In this document: piece by piece, positions 9,360 through 18,896 of the stretch
How the letters are laid out: each line of letters starts with the position of its first letter
Numbering within the stretch: the stretch's first letter is position 1
Program-made: the position numbers and the translations under genes
Notes under the pieces: generated by a model
What the model was told of the DNA's origin: nothing
The model's database searches: none
The model's input: the letters and a program-made list of their open reading frames with translations, nothing else
NCBI RefSeq assembly: GCF_900184965.1
Contig: NZ_FXYA01000002.1
Span: 1-64,000 of the forward strand
DNA length: 64,000 bases
From: Akkermansia muciniphila
GTDB taxonomy: Bacteria; Verrucomicrobiota; Verrucomicrobiia; Verrucomicrobiales; Akkermansiaceae
Direction of reading: 5' to 3'

Positions 9360-10139
9360 TCAATGGCAGAACCCCCGTTCGGAAGTTTCCACGAACTGGA
9401 TGATTCTCCTCAGGCAGGCATTTTCCGCATAATCCGAATGCCGCAGTTCCTCCAGAGCTTCATGAACGGTCAGCTTTTTATTGACGAAAAGCTTTTTATA
9501 GCACATGCGCACGGCTTTCAGGTCTTCTTCGGAAAAGCCGCGCCTCTGCATGCCGATGGAGTTAACGGACCGCGTTACGGCCGGATGGCCTTCCACGATC
9601 GTGTACGGCAGCACATCCTGGCTCACGCGGGCCATCGCCCCCACCATGGCATGTTCTCCAATGCTCACAAACTGGTGTACGGCGCAGCATCCCGCCAGAA
9701 TAGCGTAATCCCCCACCGTAACGTGGCCGGCGGCAGTAGCGAACCCGGAAAAAATCACATGATTGCCGATCTGGCAATCATGCCCGGCATGGCAGGAAAC
9801 CAGGAAAAGGTTGTTATTCCCTATCCGCGTTGCGCCGCCAATATCCGTAGCCCGGTTGATGGTGGCGTTTTCCCGGAAGACATTGTTATCCCCCACTTCC
9901 AGATAGGTCGGCTCCCCCTTGTATTTCAAATCCTGGCTTTTCAGGCCAATGACGGAAAACGGGAAAAATTCGTTGCCGCTGCCAAAGGAGGAAGGACCGT
10001 CGATAACCACATGGCTGTGCAGCACGCAGCCGGGCCCCAGTTTGACATGTTCCCCGACAACGCAAAAGGGACCGATTTTAACATCATCCGCGATCTCTGC
10101 AGTAGGATGCACTACTGCCGTTGGGTGTATTTCTGGCAT
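9360..10139 (-). CDS. lpxA: Acyl-[ACP]--UDP-N-acetylglucosamine O-acyltransferase (LpxA)
   Basis: LpxA catalyses the first step of lipid A synthesis, moving a hydroxyacyl chain from ACP to UDP-GlcNAc in the cytoplasm. The 259-residue length is typical. The N-terminal two thirds are hexapeptide repeats of a left-handed beta helix, starting HPTAVVHPTAEIADDVKIG. The conserved catalytic His lies in CHAGHDCQIGNH, and VNSIGMQRRGFS with a C-terminal helical domain completes the family pattern. No other lpx genes are nearby. It sits in a minus-strand run with a LolC/E-like permease upstream, which suggests an outer-membrane biogenesis unit. Confidence 0.95.
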   Translation of the reverse strand: MPEIHPTAVVHPTAEIADDVKIGPFCVVGEHVKLGPGCVLHSHVVIDGPSSFGSGNEFFPFSVIGLKSQDLKYKGEPTYLEVGDNNVFRENATINRATDIGGATRIGNNNLFLVSCHAGHDCQIGNHVIFSGFATAAGHVTVGDYAILAGCCAVHQFVSIGEHAMVGAMARVSQDVLPYTIVEGHPAVTRSVNSIGMQRRGFSEEDLKAVRMCYKKLFVNKKLTVHEALEELRHSDYAENACLRRIIQFVETSERGFCH

Positions 10140-10205
10140 AGCTGAAACAAGTATGAAACAAATTCAGGTGATTAAAAGCCTAAACCCCGCACGACCGCCT
10201 TTTTA

Positions 10206-11072
10206 TCACATTTGGCCGGAAGCGGCCGCATAAGCCTCCATCTCAGGCAGCCAGGGAATCAGCAGAACGTAGATGAGTTGAAGGCACAGAATAACCAGCG
10301 CCAACGTCATCACCACTTTGCGGGGCGTCAGGGGGCTGTTCAGCACATCCGTAGTCCCCAGCTTCCTGTCCCAGGGAGTGAAGCCGAAGCGGCGCACCCA
10401 CCACCAGGAAAAGAACAGGGCCAGCAGCATCAGGGAAGGAGCAAAACACCCCAGGCCAAGCACCATGACGAACAGGGAGCGCCGGAATGCCGTGGGGAAA
10501 GAAAGACGCCCTCCCCGGTAGTCCCTGACGGAAACGCCCAGCATGGCTTTTCCCGGGGTTGTTCCCAATGTACCAAGAAAGGCGGTTTCAACGAGAACCA
10601 TCGGGAGGCAGAGGTAAAGCAGAGCTTCATAGGAACCAGGAAGGAAACCAGGATTGAAAGCCAGGCCGAAAACTCTGAGCACGGACAAATACAGCGTCAT
10701 GTGCATCATGATATCCGCCATTCTGCCGAGAAAACGGACGTACGCATACGGAACCACCAGCGGCGCTCCCTCCTCCGAGGCCGTCCCCCCTTCTTCCTGC
10801 GGGCAATCCGCATCCGCGGCAAGCGCCGGAGCCTGCGCTTCCCCTGCGTTTTCCAGTCCCTCTTCCTCCCGGTTCCGCCGTTCTCCTTCTCCCCTGCTGA
10901 CGGCGCCTGCCCCCTTCAATGCCGGAAGGTCACGGATACATACCCATTCCGGGCACCCGGCATGCCACGCCCGGGCGTTTTCCGGAATGAGGCCCGCCTC
11001 CAGCATGGAAATGACCTCCACTTCCGGCAGAGGCCCCTTCTGTTCATGACCCTGAATCCAGTAAATATCCAT
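10206..11072 (-). CDS. GYF_2 plus RDD-family membrane protein
   Basis: 288 residues. The first 50 form a GYF_2-type domain (MDIYWIQGHEQKGPLPEVEV, later EWVCIRDLP), typical of bacterial proteins that present a Trp/Pro-binding surface in the cytoplasm. A charged Glu/Ala linker follows. The C-terminal half is an RDD-like membrane domain with about four helices, beginning YVRFLGRMADIMMH and including TTPGKAMLGVSVRDYRGG. RDD proteins are mostly uncharacterised; some act as Na+/H+ antiporters. The gene lies 12 bp after the LolC/E-like gene and is surely in the same transcript. The role is unknown. Confidence 0.82.
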   Translation of the reverse strand: MDIYWIQGHEQKGPLPEVEVISMLEAGLIPENARAWHAGCPEWVCIRDLPALKGAGAVSRGEGERRNREEEGLENAGEAQAPALAADADCPQEEGGTASEEGAPLVVPYAYVRFLGRMADIMMHMTLYLSVLRVFGLAFNPGFLPGSYEALLYLCLPMVLVETAFLGTLGTTPGKAMLGVSVRDYRGGRLSFPTAFRRSLFVMVLGLGCFAPSLMLLALFFSWWWVRRFGFTPWDRKLGTTDVLNSPLTPRKVVMTLALVILCLQLIYVLLIPWLPEMEAYAAASGQM

Positions 11073-11084
11073 AGGCGATTCCTG

Positions 11085-12710
11085 TTACATGCTGCGCAGG
11101 GAGCGGGCCGGATCCTGGCGCGCCGTGATCAGGGCAGGAATGATGGATGCCACCACGACCATGACAAAAGCTTTCACCGCCTGCCATGCCAGCTCCGCCC
11201 AGTCAATCACCACCGGGATATTCGCCGTGCCGTGGAAGGCCACGGGGAACGGGTCAAAGCCTATTCCCGCCAGAAAACCCTGAATCTGCATACGGTATTC
11301 CAGTACCAGCAGCCCCAGCCCTACCCCCAAGAGGGCTCCCACAAAACCGATGATGACGCCCTGCCACAGGAAGACGCGCACCACCTGGAACGGCGTGGCT
11401 CCCAACGCCTTCATCACGGCGATTTCCTTTTTCCTCTGGATGGAAACGGTAAACATCACCGCCATAATGCAAAAAGCGGAAATCAGGGAAATGAAGGACA
11501 GGACAAAGCTCATCATCATGCGCTCCTTCTGCATCAGTTCAAACCACGCGTTAAAGCGGTCATGCCAGGTTTCCAGCGTCCATGCGGAAGAAGGCTTCTC
11601 CTTTTCCAGCGCCTGCATCACGGGGGCCAGCATTGTTTCCACATGGTAAGGGTCTTCCACGCGCAGGGCCACGGCCTGCACCACGTCATCCTCATACCCC
11701 AGCAATTCCTGGCCGATGACCAGCGGAATGAACAAGTCAGGGCTGGGCGTATGCTGGGAAGCCCGGTAAATTCCAATCACCTCCAGGTCCTTCGGCATCA
11801 CCAGCTCCTTGATCTTGCGGAAACATTCCATATCCGCCTCATTCCTTGCCCCGGCCTTGAAACCGCTCAAAACGGTTTCCCATTCCTTCCGCGTGCCCTG
11901 CGGAAAGGCCACCCTGCCGTTGTCCGCAAGCTCTCCGTCGTTCAGCACGGCAAGCAGATCCATCAGGCAGGAACGTTCCGCATCCCTGCGCGGGACGGAC
12001 AACAGCCCGTTAAGCAGGGAAAAGGCCCTGTCCACGGAGGCTCTGTCGGCCGTTTCACGCTCTCCCTCCGTCTTCAGGGATTTACCCCACTCCTTCAAAT
12101 CCTTGAGTTCCTGCGCGTTTTTCTCCGCCAGCATCGGTAGCTCCGTCTGCTGGTAGGCGTGGGAAATTTCCTGGAAATTGCGGGTCGTATAAACCCGGAT
12201 AACATCCCCCACCTTCAATCCCATATTCTCCGCCACAATGGAGGAAACCACAGCTTTTTCCCCCATGTCCAGTTCCGCATCGCCGGCGACCACCAAACGC
12301 TTCAAATCCTCCAACTGGGCGGCGTTTTCCGTATCAATGGCCCGGAAAAAGCAGGGCCTCTGCCGCCCCTGCACATCCGCCAGCGCATAGTCTTCTATCA
12401 GGGCGTAGGCGGACTGGACGCCGGGAACGTGCCTGAGTTTCTCCCCCAAATCCAGCCAGTCCGGAATCACTTCCCTAACGCCGAAGTCGTTCCGGTAACA
12501 TACCTGGACGTGCGGGGAGTGCGCAAACAGATTCCCCTGAATTTCCTTCTGGAGGCCTCCCATGACGGACAACACGACGATGAGCACCATTACCCCCAGA
12601 GAAACGCCCAGCAGGCAAATCAGGGTAATAATGGAAAAGAAAGTCCGCAACGGGTTCAAATACCGCAGCGCCAGGCTCAGGCTGATGTACCGGCTCAATA
12701 GGTTCTTCAT
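11085..12710 (-). CDS. LolC/LolE-like lipoprotein-releasing ABC permease with a large periplasmic insertion
   Basis: A MacB/LolC-type permease that would extract lipoproteins from the inner membrane for delivery to LolA. Helix 1 lies at about 25-50 (TFFSIITL... to VLIVVLSVMGG). The periplasmic domain follows, then helices 2-4 from about 405 onward with the conserved RKKEIAVMKALGAT loop. The end, ITARQDPARSLRSM, is the usual FtsX-family tail. At 541 residues it is about 130 longer than E. coli LolC or LolE. The excess is a charged helical insertion at about 185-305 between TTRNFQEIS and MPKDLEVIGIYRA. The ATPase partner LolD is not in this run. It heads the unit with the GYF/RDD gene, lpxA and the phosphatase. 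Confidence 0.88.
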   Translation of the reverse strand: MKNLLSRYISLSLALRYLNPLRTFFSIITLICLLGVSLGVMVLIVVLSVMGGLQKEIQGNLFAHSPHVQVCYRNDFGVREVIPDWLDLGEKLRHVPGVQSAYALIEDYALADVQGRQRPCFFRAIDTENAAQLEDLKRLVVAGDAELDMGEKAVVSSIVAENMGLKVGDVIRVYTTRNFQEISHAYQQTELPMLAEKNAQELKDLKEWGKSLKTEGERETADRASVDRAFSLLNGLLSVPRRDAERSCLMDLLAVLNDGELADNGRVAFPQGTRKEWETVLSGFKAGARNEADMECFRKIKELVMPKDLEVIGIYRASQHTPSPDLFIPLVIGQELLGYEDDVVQAVALRVEDPYHVETMLAPVMQALEKEKPSSAWTLETWHDRFNAWFELMQKERMMMSFVLSFISLISAFCIMAVMFTVSIQRKKEIAVMKALGATPFQVVRVFLWQGVIIGFVGALLGVGLGLLVLEYRMQIQGFLAGIGFDPFPVAFHGTANIPVVIDWAELAWQAVKAFVMVVVASIIPALITARQDPARSLRSM

Positions 12711-13046
12711 GAATAACGCGGCACACCTTGCCTGATTGCGCTCCCCTTTCCAAGCCTAAAACATGTTCCGGAAAACGGGCGGCCTTTCTTCTGCCGCGCA
12801 ATCAGGCAGAAAAGGGACATCCCATCTTTTCCTGCGTTGGGAACTTTCCTGTGCCCCGCGCCCGGAAACCATCCCGCGCCAGAATTATTCCCTGCATGCA
12901 AACGGATGGGAAAAACAGGAGAAAATCATCATATCCTGTTGACTTCTATTTTTATAGGTGTATCCATAGGTTTAATTGCTAAATGGCGCACCTTATCACA
13001 AAATTATTGTTGATAAACAGAAATTATTTAAAGATAGCCAATTAGA
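12711..13046. other. Divergent intergenic region between the LolC/E-like gene and the RHS gene
   Basis: 336 bp must hold promoters for both directions. The half next to the RHS gene (about 12930-13046) is strongly AT-rich, while the half next to the permease is GC-rich and contains a spaced inverted repeat. I could not fix a convincing -35/-10 pair. The RHS start has no good Shine-Dalgarno site. Confidence 0.5.
12729..12808. repeat. Spaced 13-bp perfect inverted repeat upstream of the LolC/E-like gene
   Basis: TGCCTGATTGCGC at 12729-12741 is mirrored exactly by GCGCAATCAGGCA at 12796-12808, with 54 bp between. It lies in what would be the 5' leader of the permease transcript, 19 bp before the start codon. 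It could form a leader hairpin that masks the start region. Confidence 0.55.
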
Positions 13047-16000
13047 ATGAAATCTAACTTTTCCATCTGCAACAGCGTCCGGGGCAATCATCATCTTGGT
13101 TTTACCGTTACGCCGGTTTTACAGAAGAGGGAGGGCGAATCGTCCGTCTCCTTTTCCTATAATCATGCCGCTCCGTCCTATCCCGGAGACGTGATGCCGG
13201 AAACCTCCAAACAAATTCAAGTAGGGGAAGGCGGAGGGGATACCCGTCTATACGTACTGACGGCCACCGGCACGGTGGATGACCAGGCCACGATTTCAGT
13301 AGCGGGGCAAAGCTATACGTCACCCTCAGGCGCCGGAGTAAGAATTAACGGCAGCTTCCCCGGCATCAAGGCCGGGTTTTATACAGTGTCCGTCTCCCAC
13401 ATCAACATTGACTATCCTCCCAGGGGGAACGTCTCCTTCCTCAGTTGCACCGTAGGCCCAGCCAGCGCCATCTCCATCACGCCTGAAGAGAACGACCCGC
13501 CGCAGGAATGCGATTGCGACTGCCCGCCGTGCTCCTGCAATTCGGACGGTGAAACTGCTCCCGGAGGCGCCCCCTTCAGCAGCGGCGCCCCAGTCAGCGG
13601 CCGCTCCTCCCTGCGCCGTTTCTTTTCCGATCTGACCTCAACCTCCGGAGGCAGCGGGGTGATGCGGCAATCCTCCGTTAATGACATGGCCTGGTCGGCG
13701 CAGTTCGGCGTGTTCCGCGGCATATCCCACATGCCGGCGGGACGTCTGGAAATTTCAGCCCACCGCTCTTTCTCCCCGGATTTATCCTCCCCGGCAGGCT
13801 TGGCCCTGCGGCATCCGCTAGCCACCTTCCTCGCGCTGCCGGAAGGGGGCATGGCGCCCAACATGCTGGTTGCTCTGCTGGATGGGGCCAGTTACACCAA
13901 CTACATGCTTGACGGCACGGGAAGCGCGTTTTTCCCGGTAGGCGCATCGGGCATCACAACGACCATCCTGGCCCCCGTCCCGGCCATGAGCAGGGAAGCG
14001 GAGGCATGCAGCCTTGAGCAGGCCGCCTTCATCCGCGCTTCTTATGCGGGCGGAGGCGCCGCCTTTTACTCTCTTTCCACAGGGCAATGCGAAGGCTATA
14101 TCTCCGCGGGCGGGTATTTGATGACCGCATCGGAAGGCGAAAATTACCTGGCGATTGTTCGTGGCGAACACGGCGTTATCCGTCAAATATGGAACACCTG
14201 GGATGGGCTGGCGGATGTGCTCCCCCTGGAAGGAGGAGGGTATGCCATCAGCATTTATCCGCCCGCGCAGGTCATGGAACCGGAGGAAGAAGGAGCCCTG
14301 TTCACCGTTGAAGGGACTCCGGCGAAAATCTTCACAGTGACGGGAGACGAAGCTTTGCAAACCCTCGTCATCTCTGAACGCGACAACACGTTGCCGGCCA
14401 CTGTACCCGACTTCGTGACCAAATGGACATGGTCGCAAGAAGCCTGGAGCATGGCGGAAGGAACAGGAGAAGATGCCGTTGAAACGCGGAGGGAACGTCT
14501 TCAACCGGAGGAAGATTCGCAGGAAAACCGCTACCGCGTCCTCACCCGTCTGATGAAAAACAATGTGGTGGCCTCCTGCACGCTTGAGGAATATGAAACG
14601 ACCATCACCGGAGAACACCTGCTGAGCCGCACGGAAGGGTACGGAGCCGAAGGGGCGTTGACTACTGTTTACTCCTATGATGACTCCGGCCGGCTTATCT
14701 CCTCTGCTTCTCCCAACGCGGGGGAACATAAAACCGTCTACGATGCCGCAGGACGCCCGGTGCTGGAAAACAGCCCATGGGGAGCCAACGGATTGCGGAC
14801 AGTAAGCACAAAGTACCGTGACAGCGCCGCAGGCTACACCAATGAACCGGCTGAAATAAAAATCCAGCTCTCTACCGTTTCCGCAGTCAACACGTTAAGC
14901 CTTGCGGTATATACCTATGCGGAAGAAAACCATGTCAAACGCGTGGAAAAGCGTGAAACGGCGGCAGGCTCTTCCGTCACGCAGCTCAGCGTTACGGAAA
15001 CCTGGCTGGCCGGCGCGCCGAATGCCTTCGCGGCGGGACGCCTCAAGATGGAACAGGCCGTCAACGGCGTACAGACTCATTATACCTACGCCCCAACCAC
15101 AGATCATGGGGCCCTCTACAGCGTCACGGCGGAAACGCGCATCAACGGAGAACCCGTTCCCGGCCAGTCAACCCGCCGCGTCAGCTACATCACCGCTGAA
15201 GGAAACACCGCAAGGGAAGAAAACCTCGTCCTGCTCCCCACGGGCGAGTGGAGGCAAACCGGCGGCGCTTCCTACTCTTACGACCTTCTCAACCGCCGTG
15301 TGGAAACGGTGCGCGACAATGGCCGCACTTCTTCCCGCGCCCTGACCTGCACAGGAGAACCCCTTTGGGAAGTTGACGAAGATGGCGTACGAACGGATTA
15401 CGCTTATAACACCGCCCGGCAGCTCATTGAAACCACGCGCAGCGAAATAAACGACGGGACTGACGTCGTCACTCCGGAAACGATCACGGCGTATGAACGC
15501 GATGCGGCAGGACAGATAATAAGCGCGACGACCCACATCGGGCCGATGCGGACAACCGAGGAAACTGCCTATGACCTGCTGGGCCGCGTGACCCGCAAAA
15601 CCGATGTGCTGGGCCGCGTCACAACAACCAGTTACAGCGAAGACGGACTGACGGTTACGACAACCACGCCATCAGGGGCGACGCTCGTCAATACATACAA
15701 CACAGACGGGAGCATCGCGCATGAATCCGGCACAGGGCAAAGGGAGCTCTACCACATTTATGATTTTATCAGAGGCCTGCGCCACACTACCCGGCTGGCA
15801 GACAACACAACCATCCTGAAACAGGACATTCGGGACGGCCTCGGACAAACCATTACGCTGACTTCTCCCACCACCCTGGAAAACACCTATCTCTATACCC
15901 GCAGCGTTTACAATGCGCTGGGCCAGCTCACCCGCCGCACGGAAGGGACCCAGGCTCCGGTGGAGTATGAGTATGACAGCATGGGAAATCTGGCCAGACA

Positions 16001-18890
16001 AACCGTTGTGCTCGACTCGGCGTCTCCGGCGGATGCGGCAAAAAACCGCATCCAGACTTTCCAGACAGCCTGGGAAGAACGTGAGGACGGCGTCTATCAA
16101 AACGTCGCCGCTGCCCGCAACAATACGGCGGGCAACATGTTAAGCAGCGCTGTCAAACGGCTGGTTACGGAATCCGCCGTTCTGCAAAACAGGCAAATCA
16201 CCATCGACGAACGCGGCCATGAAAGCATCCGGTGGACCGAATATGGGCAGGGCGCGGTGCGCGTGGAAAAAAGCAGCGTGCCCACCTCCGACATTACAGC
16301 TTCCTCTACCGTCGTGGACGGCTTCACAACTTCAGAAACGGATAATCGGGGAATCGTCACCGCCTTCACCCGCCGCTACACGGAAACCGGCCTCGTCCGG
16401 ACGGTCACGGATGGCAGGGGGAACACTTCCACCACTCATACGGACATTGCCGACCGCCCGATTGCCGTAACTGATGCTGCCGGCAATACGACAACCACGA
16501 CCTATTGCGCGACCAGCGACAATCCCGCTGTCGTCACAAATGCCCTGGGCAACACGGCCAACTATGCCTACGATATCAGGAACCGTAAAACAGCGGAATA
16601 CGGCACGGCCATCCAGCCAGCCCTGTTCGCCTGGGACGATGCAGACCGCCTTATCAGCCTCACCACCTTCCGCATAGACGAAGAAACGATCATTTCCGAC
16701 CCATCCGATCTTTCCGGCGGAGACACTACCGTCTGGACTTACCATGACGCTACCGGGCTGGAATTGGGCAAGACTTACGCCAACGGCCGGGGAACCGTCC
16801 GGACCTACGATGCCAACAACCGCCTTGCCACGGAAACGGACGCGCGCGGCATCGTCACTACCTATACATGGAACGCGGCGCAAGGCCTTCTCACAAGAAT
16901 CGGCTTTTCCGACGGCACGCCGGAACAGGCCTTCTCCTACAACATCCTCGGCCAGCTCACGCAAGTGACGGACGCCTCAGGCATACGTACCTTCTCTTAC
17001 AATGAATACAGCGACCCCGTACAGGACAGCGTCACGGTGAATGGCGCCGTCTTCCCTCTCGTGGAAACCCTGGACGACTACGGTCGCAGCATCGGCTACG
17101 TCCTCAAACGCGGCGCCAGCGGCAATGCCCAAATCGCCTCCTGGGGCTACGCGCCGGACGGGCGCATCAACAGCGCGGGCTTCATGCACAGCGGACAGAA
17201 CCGCATCTTTGAATATAACTATCTGGCAGGAAGCAATCTGCTGGAAACCTTGACGATGCCCAACGGCATGACGCTGGAACAAAGCTATGAAGCCAAACGT
17301 GACCTGCTGGCGGACATGGACTATAACCGCGGAACAACCCTCGTCTCCCGCCGCGCCTATGCCTATGACGCCCTGGGGCGGCCAACCGCCCGCACCCTCA
17401 TCCGCCAGGGAACCACACGCCGCGACGTCTTCTCCTACAACGGGAGAAGCGAGCTTGCCGCGGCCACCCTCGGCACGGACGCTTACGCCTATGACTATGA
17501 CAACATAGGCAACCGTAAGACAGCGCGGGAAATAGAGGAGGAATTCGCTTACACGGCCAACGAACTCAACCAGTACACAAGTATTGAGCAATCCATTCCC
17601 AACTCTTCCCTCTCCCCCCGGGAACAGCCTTTTGTCCCCACCTATGACGCTGACGGCAACCAGACGAAAATCAGAACCGCTACCGGCGTCTGGACGGCGG
17701 AATACAACGCGCTCAACCGTCCCGTGCGCTTCACCCGCACGGCGGAGGACGGCACGGTGACCACTGTCACCGGCGACTACGACTACATGGGACGCAGGAT
17801 CTTCAAAAAAGTGGAAACCACCGTCGCCGACCCTGAAACGGGAGAAAGCACGACATCCGTCATCCTGAACCACCGCTACCTTTACCGGGGCTATCTGCAA
17901 ATCGCGGCCCTCGATCTCACGCGAACGACGCTCAACGCCTTATGGTACATCCTGTGGGACCCGACGGAACCTGTCGCCACGCGTCCGCTGGCTATCCAGA
18001 CGGCGGGCAGCTGGTTTGTCTACGGCTGGGACTTGACCAAAAACGTGATGGAACTCTACAAGAGCAACGGAACCATCGCGAATTCCTACTCCTACGCCCC
18101 CTTCGGCGAAGTCACGCAAAGGGGCAACATCACCAATCCCCTTCAATGGAGCAGCGAGGCATATGATGCCGAGCTGGGGATGGTATATTACAACTTCCGG
18201 TTCTATAATCCCAGAGAGGGGAGGTGGATAAGTAGAGATTTCCTGACAACTCCCAATCTTGTCGATTTCGTGTTTAATTCACCCATCAGCATTATTGATG
18301 TACTTGGTGCATGGGGGAGTGGTACTCAAGGCGACCCTTCATCAAAAGAACTCCCTGGACATTCCGACTTAGGTAGTCTATCAGGATTTGATTACGCTAA
18401 AGAAGATGATGGGCTTACCAATCCTTATATACAACCATGGCGACACTTCAAGCACTTGGCAGAAGCAGAAAAGGAACTTCTCAATGCTACGCGAAGCTGC
18501 GATAAAAATAAGTTCGAAAGTTATATGCACCAAATGCAAGACTTTTATTCGCACTATGCTAATGGATATCGATGGTATTTGGGAGGGCACATACTGGATG
18601 GAACAAAACCCGATAATCCCCATAAACATTCAACAGCTTTTCAAGAAGCCAAGAATCGGACCCTTATGTGGGAAGGAAATTGGTTGGTATGTTGCTGCAA
18701 AAATGAAAAAGGAGACTGGATTAAAAATGAAAAAAATAAAACTCAATGCGAAAGGCTGGAAATTCCTGAATCGGCCTATCCCATCAAGGAGGAACCGCCC
18801 GGTCCCATTCAAAAGTTAGGAGAACGTATTGGAGAAGCTACAAGAACAATGCCTATAACGACTGGAAAGAACTTACTGATAACACGATAA
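13047..18890 (+). CDS. RHS/YD-repeat protein with a variable C-terminal putative toxin tip
   Basis: 1947 residues. An N-terminal beta-rich domain (1-150) leads to a Cys cluster (ECDCDCPPCSC, about 155-165), a serine/glycine-rich region, then many YD repeats from about 540 to 1700 (YSYDDSGRLIS, YDLLGRVTRKTD, YNALGQLTRRTEG). The shell ends at RFYNP near residue 1721. RHS shells encapsulate a C-terminal toxin. The last 225 residues here are AT-rich DNA unlike the shell. They contain H1828-xxx-D1832-xxx-H1836 (YMHQMQDFYSH) plus WRHF and GHILDG, resembling zinc-dependent phospholipase C or P1-nuclease-like metal sites. No signal peptide is seen. A toxin role is inferred. A small membrane protein six bases downstream is the likely immunity partner. 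Confidence 0.93.
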   Translation: MKSNFSICNSVRGNHHLGFTVTPVLQKREGESSVSFSYNHAAPSYPGDVMPETSKQIQVGEGGGDTRLYVLTATGTVDDQATISVAGQSYTSPSGAGVRINGSFPGIKAGFYTVSVSHINIDYPPRGNVSFLSCTVGPASAISITPEENDPPQECDCDCPPCSCNSDGETAPGGAPFSSGAPVSGRSSLRRFFSDLTSTSGGSGVMRQSSVNDMAWSAQFGVFRGISHMPAGRLEISAHRSFSPDLSSPAGLALRHPLATFLALPEGGMAPNMLVALLDGASYTNYMLDGTGSAFFPVGASGITTTILAPVPAMSREAEACSLEQAAFIRASYAGGGAAFYSLSTGQCEGYISAGGYLMTASEGENYLAIVRGEHGVIRQIWNTWDGLADVLPLEGGGYAISIYPPAQVMEPEEEGALFTVEGTPAKIFTVTGDEALQTLVISERDNTLPATVPDFVTKWTWSQEAWSMAEGTGEDAVETRRERLQPEEDSQENRYRVLTRLMKNNVVASCTLEEYETTITGEHLLSRTEGYGAEGALTTVYSYDDSGRLISSASPNAGEHKTVYDAAGRPVLENSPWGANGLRTVSTKYRDSAAGYTNEPAEIKIQLSTVSAVNTLSLAVYTYAEENHVKRVEKRETAAGSSVTQLSVTETWLAGAPNAFAAGRLKMEQAVNGVQTHYTYAPTTDHGALYSVTAETRINGEPVPGQSTRRVSYITAEGNTAREENLVLLPTGEWRQTGGASYSYDLLNRRVETVRDNGRTSSRALTCTGEPLWEVDEDGVRTDYAYNTARQLIETTRSEINDGTDVVTPETITAYERDAAGQIISATTHIGPMRTTEETAYDLLGRVTRKTDVLGRVTTTSYSEDGLTVTTTTPSGATLVNTYNTDGSIAHESGTGQRELYHIYDFIRGLRHTTRLADNTTILKQDIRDGLGQTITLTSPTTLENTYLYTRSVYNALGQLTRRTEGTQAPVEYEYDSMGNLARQTVVLDSASPADAAKNRIQTFQTAWEEREDGVYQNVAAARNNTAGNMLSSAVKRLVTESAVLQNRQITIDERGHESIRWTEYGQGAVRVEKSSVPTSDITASSTVVDGFTTSETDNRGIVTAFTRRYTETGLVRTVTDGRGNTSTTHTDIADRPIAVTDAAGNTTTTTYCATSDNPAVVTNALGNTANYAYDIRNRKTAEYGTAIQPALFAWDDADRLISLTTFRIDEETIISDPSDLSGGDTTVWTYHDATGLELGKTYANGRGTVRTYDANNRLATETDARGIVTTYTWNAAQGLLTRIGFSDGTPEQAFSYNILGQLTQVTDASGIRTFSYNEYSDPVQDSVTVNGAVFPLVETLDDYGRSIGYVLKRGASGNAQIASWGYAPDGRINSAGFMHSGQNRIFEYNYLAGSNLLETLTMPNGMTLEQSYEAKRDLLADMDYNRGTTLVSRRAYAYDALGRPTARTLIRQGTTRRDVFSYNGRSELAAATLGTDAYAYDYDNIGNRKTAREIEEEFAYTANELNQYTSIEQSIPNSSLSPREQPFVPTYDADGNQTKIRTATGVWTAEYNALNRPVRFTRTAEDGTVTTVTGDYDYMGRRIFKKVETTVADPETGESTTSVILNHRYLYRGYLQIAALDLTRTTLNALWYILWDPTEPVATRPLAIQTAGSWFVYGWDLTKNVMELYKSNGTIANSYSYAPFGEVTQRGNITNPLQWSSEAYDAELGMVYYNFRFYNPREGRWISRDFLTTPNLVDFVFNSPISIIDVLGAWGSGTQGDPSSKELPGHSDLGSLSGFDYAKEDDGLTNPYIQPWRHFKHLAEAEKELLNATRSCDKNKFESYMHQMQDFYSHYANGYRWYLGGHILDGTKPDNPHKHSTAFQEAKNRTLMWEGNWLVCCCKNEKGDWIKNEKNKTQCERLEIPESAYPIKEEPPGPIQKLGERIGEATRTMPITTGKNLLITR
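17985..18212 (+). repeat. 3' end of the RHS core, copy 1 of a 228-bp direct repeat
   Basis: This segment recurs at 20317-20544, offset by exactly 2332 bp, with four mismatches that I counted by eye. It encodes PLAIQTAGSW through RFYNP, the last part of the conserved RHS shell. The two copies diverge completely right after FYNP, where the toxin tip begins. Confidence 0.95.
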
Positions 18891-18896
18891 ATTCCT

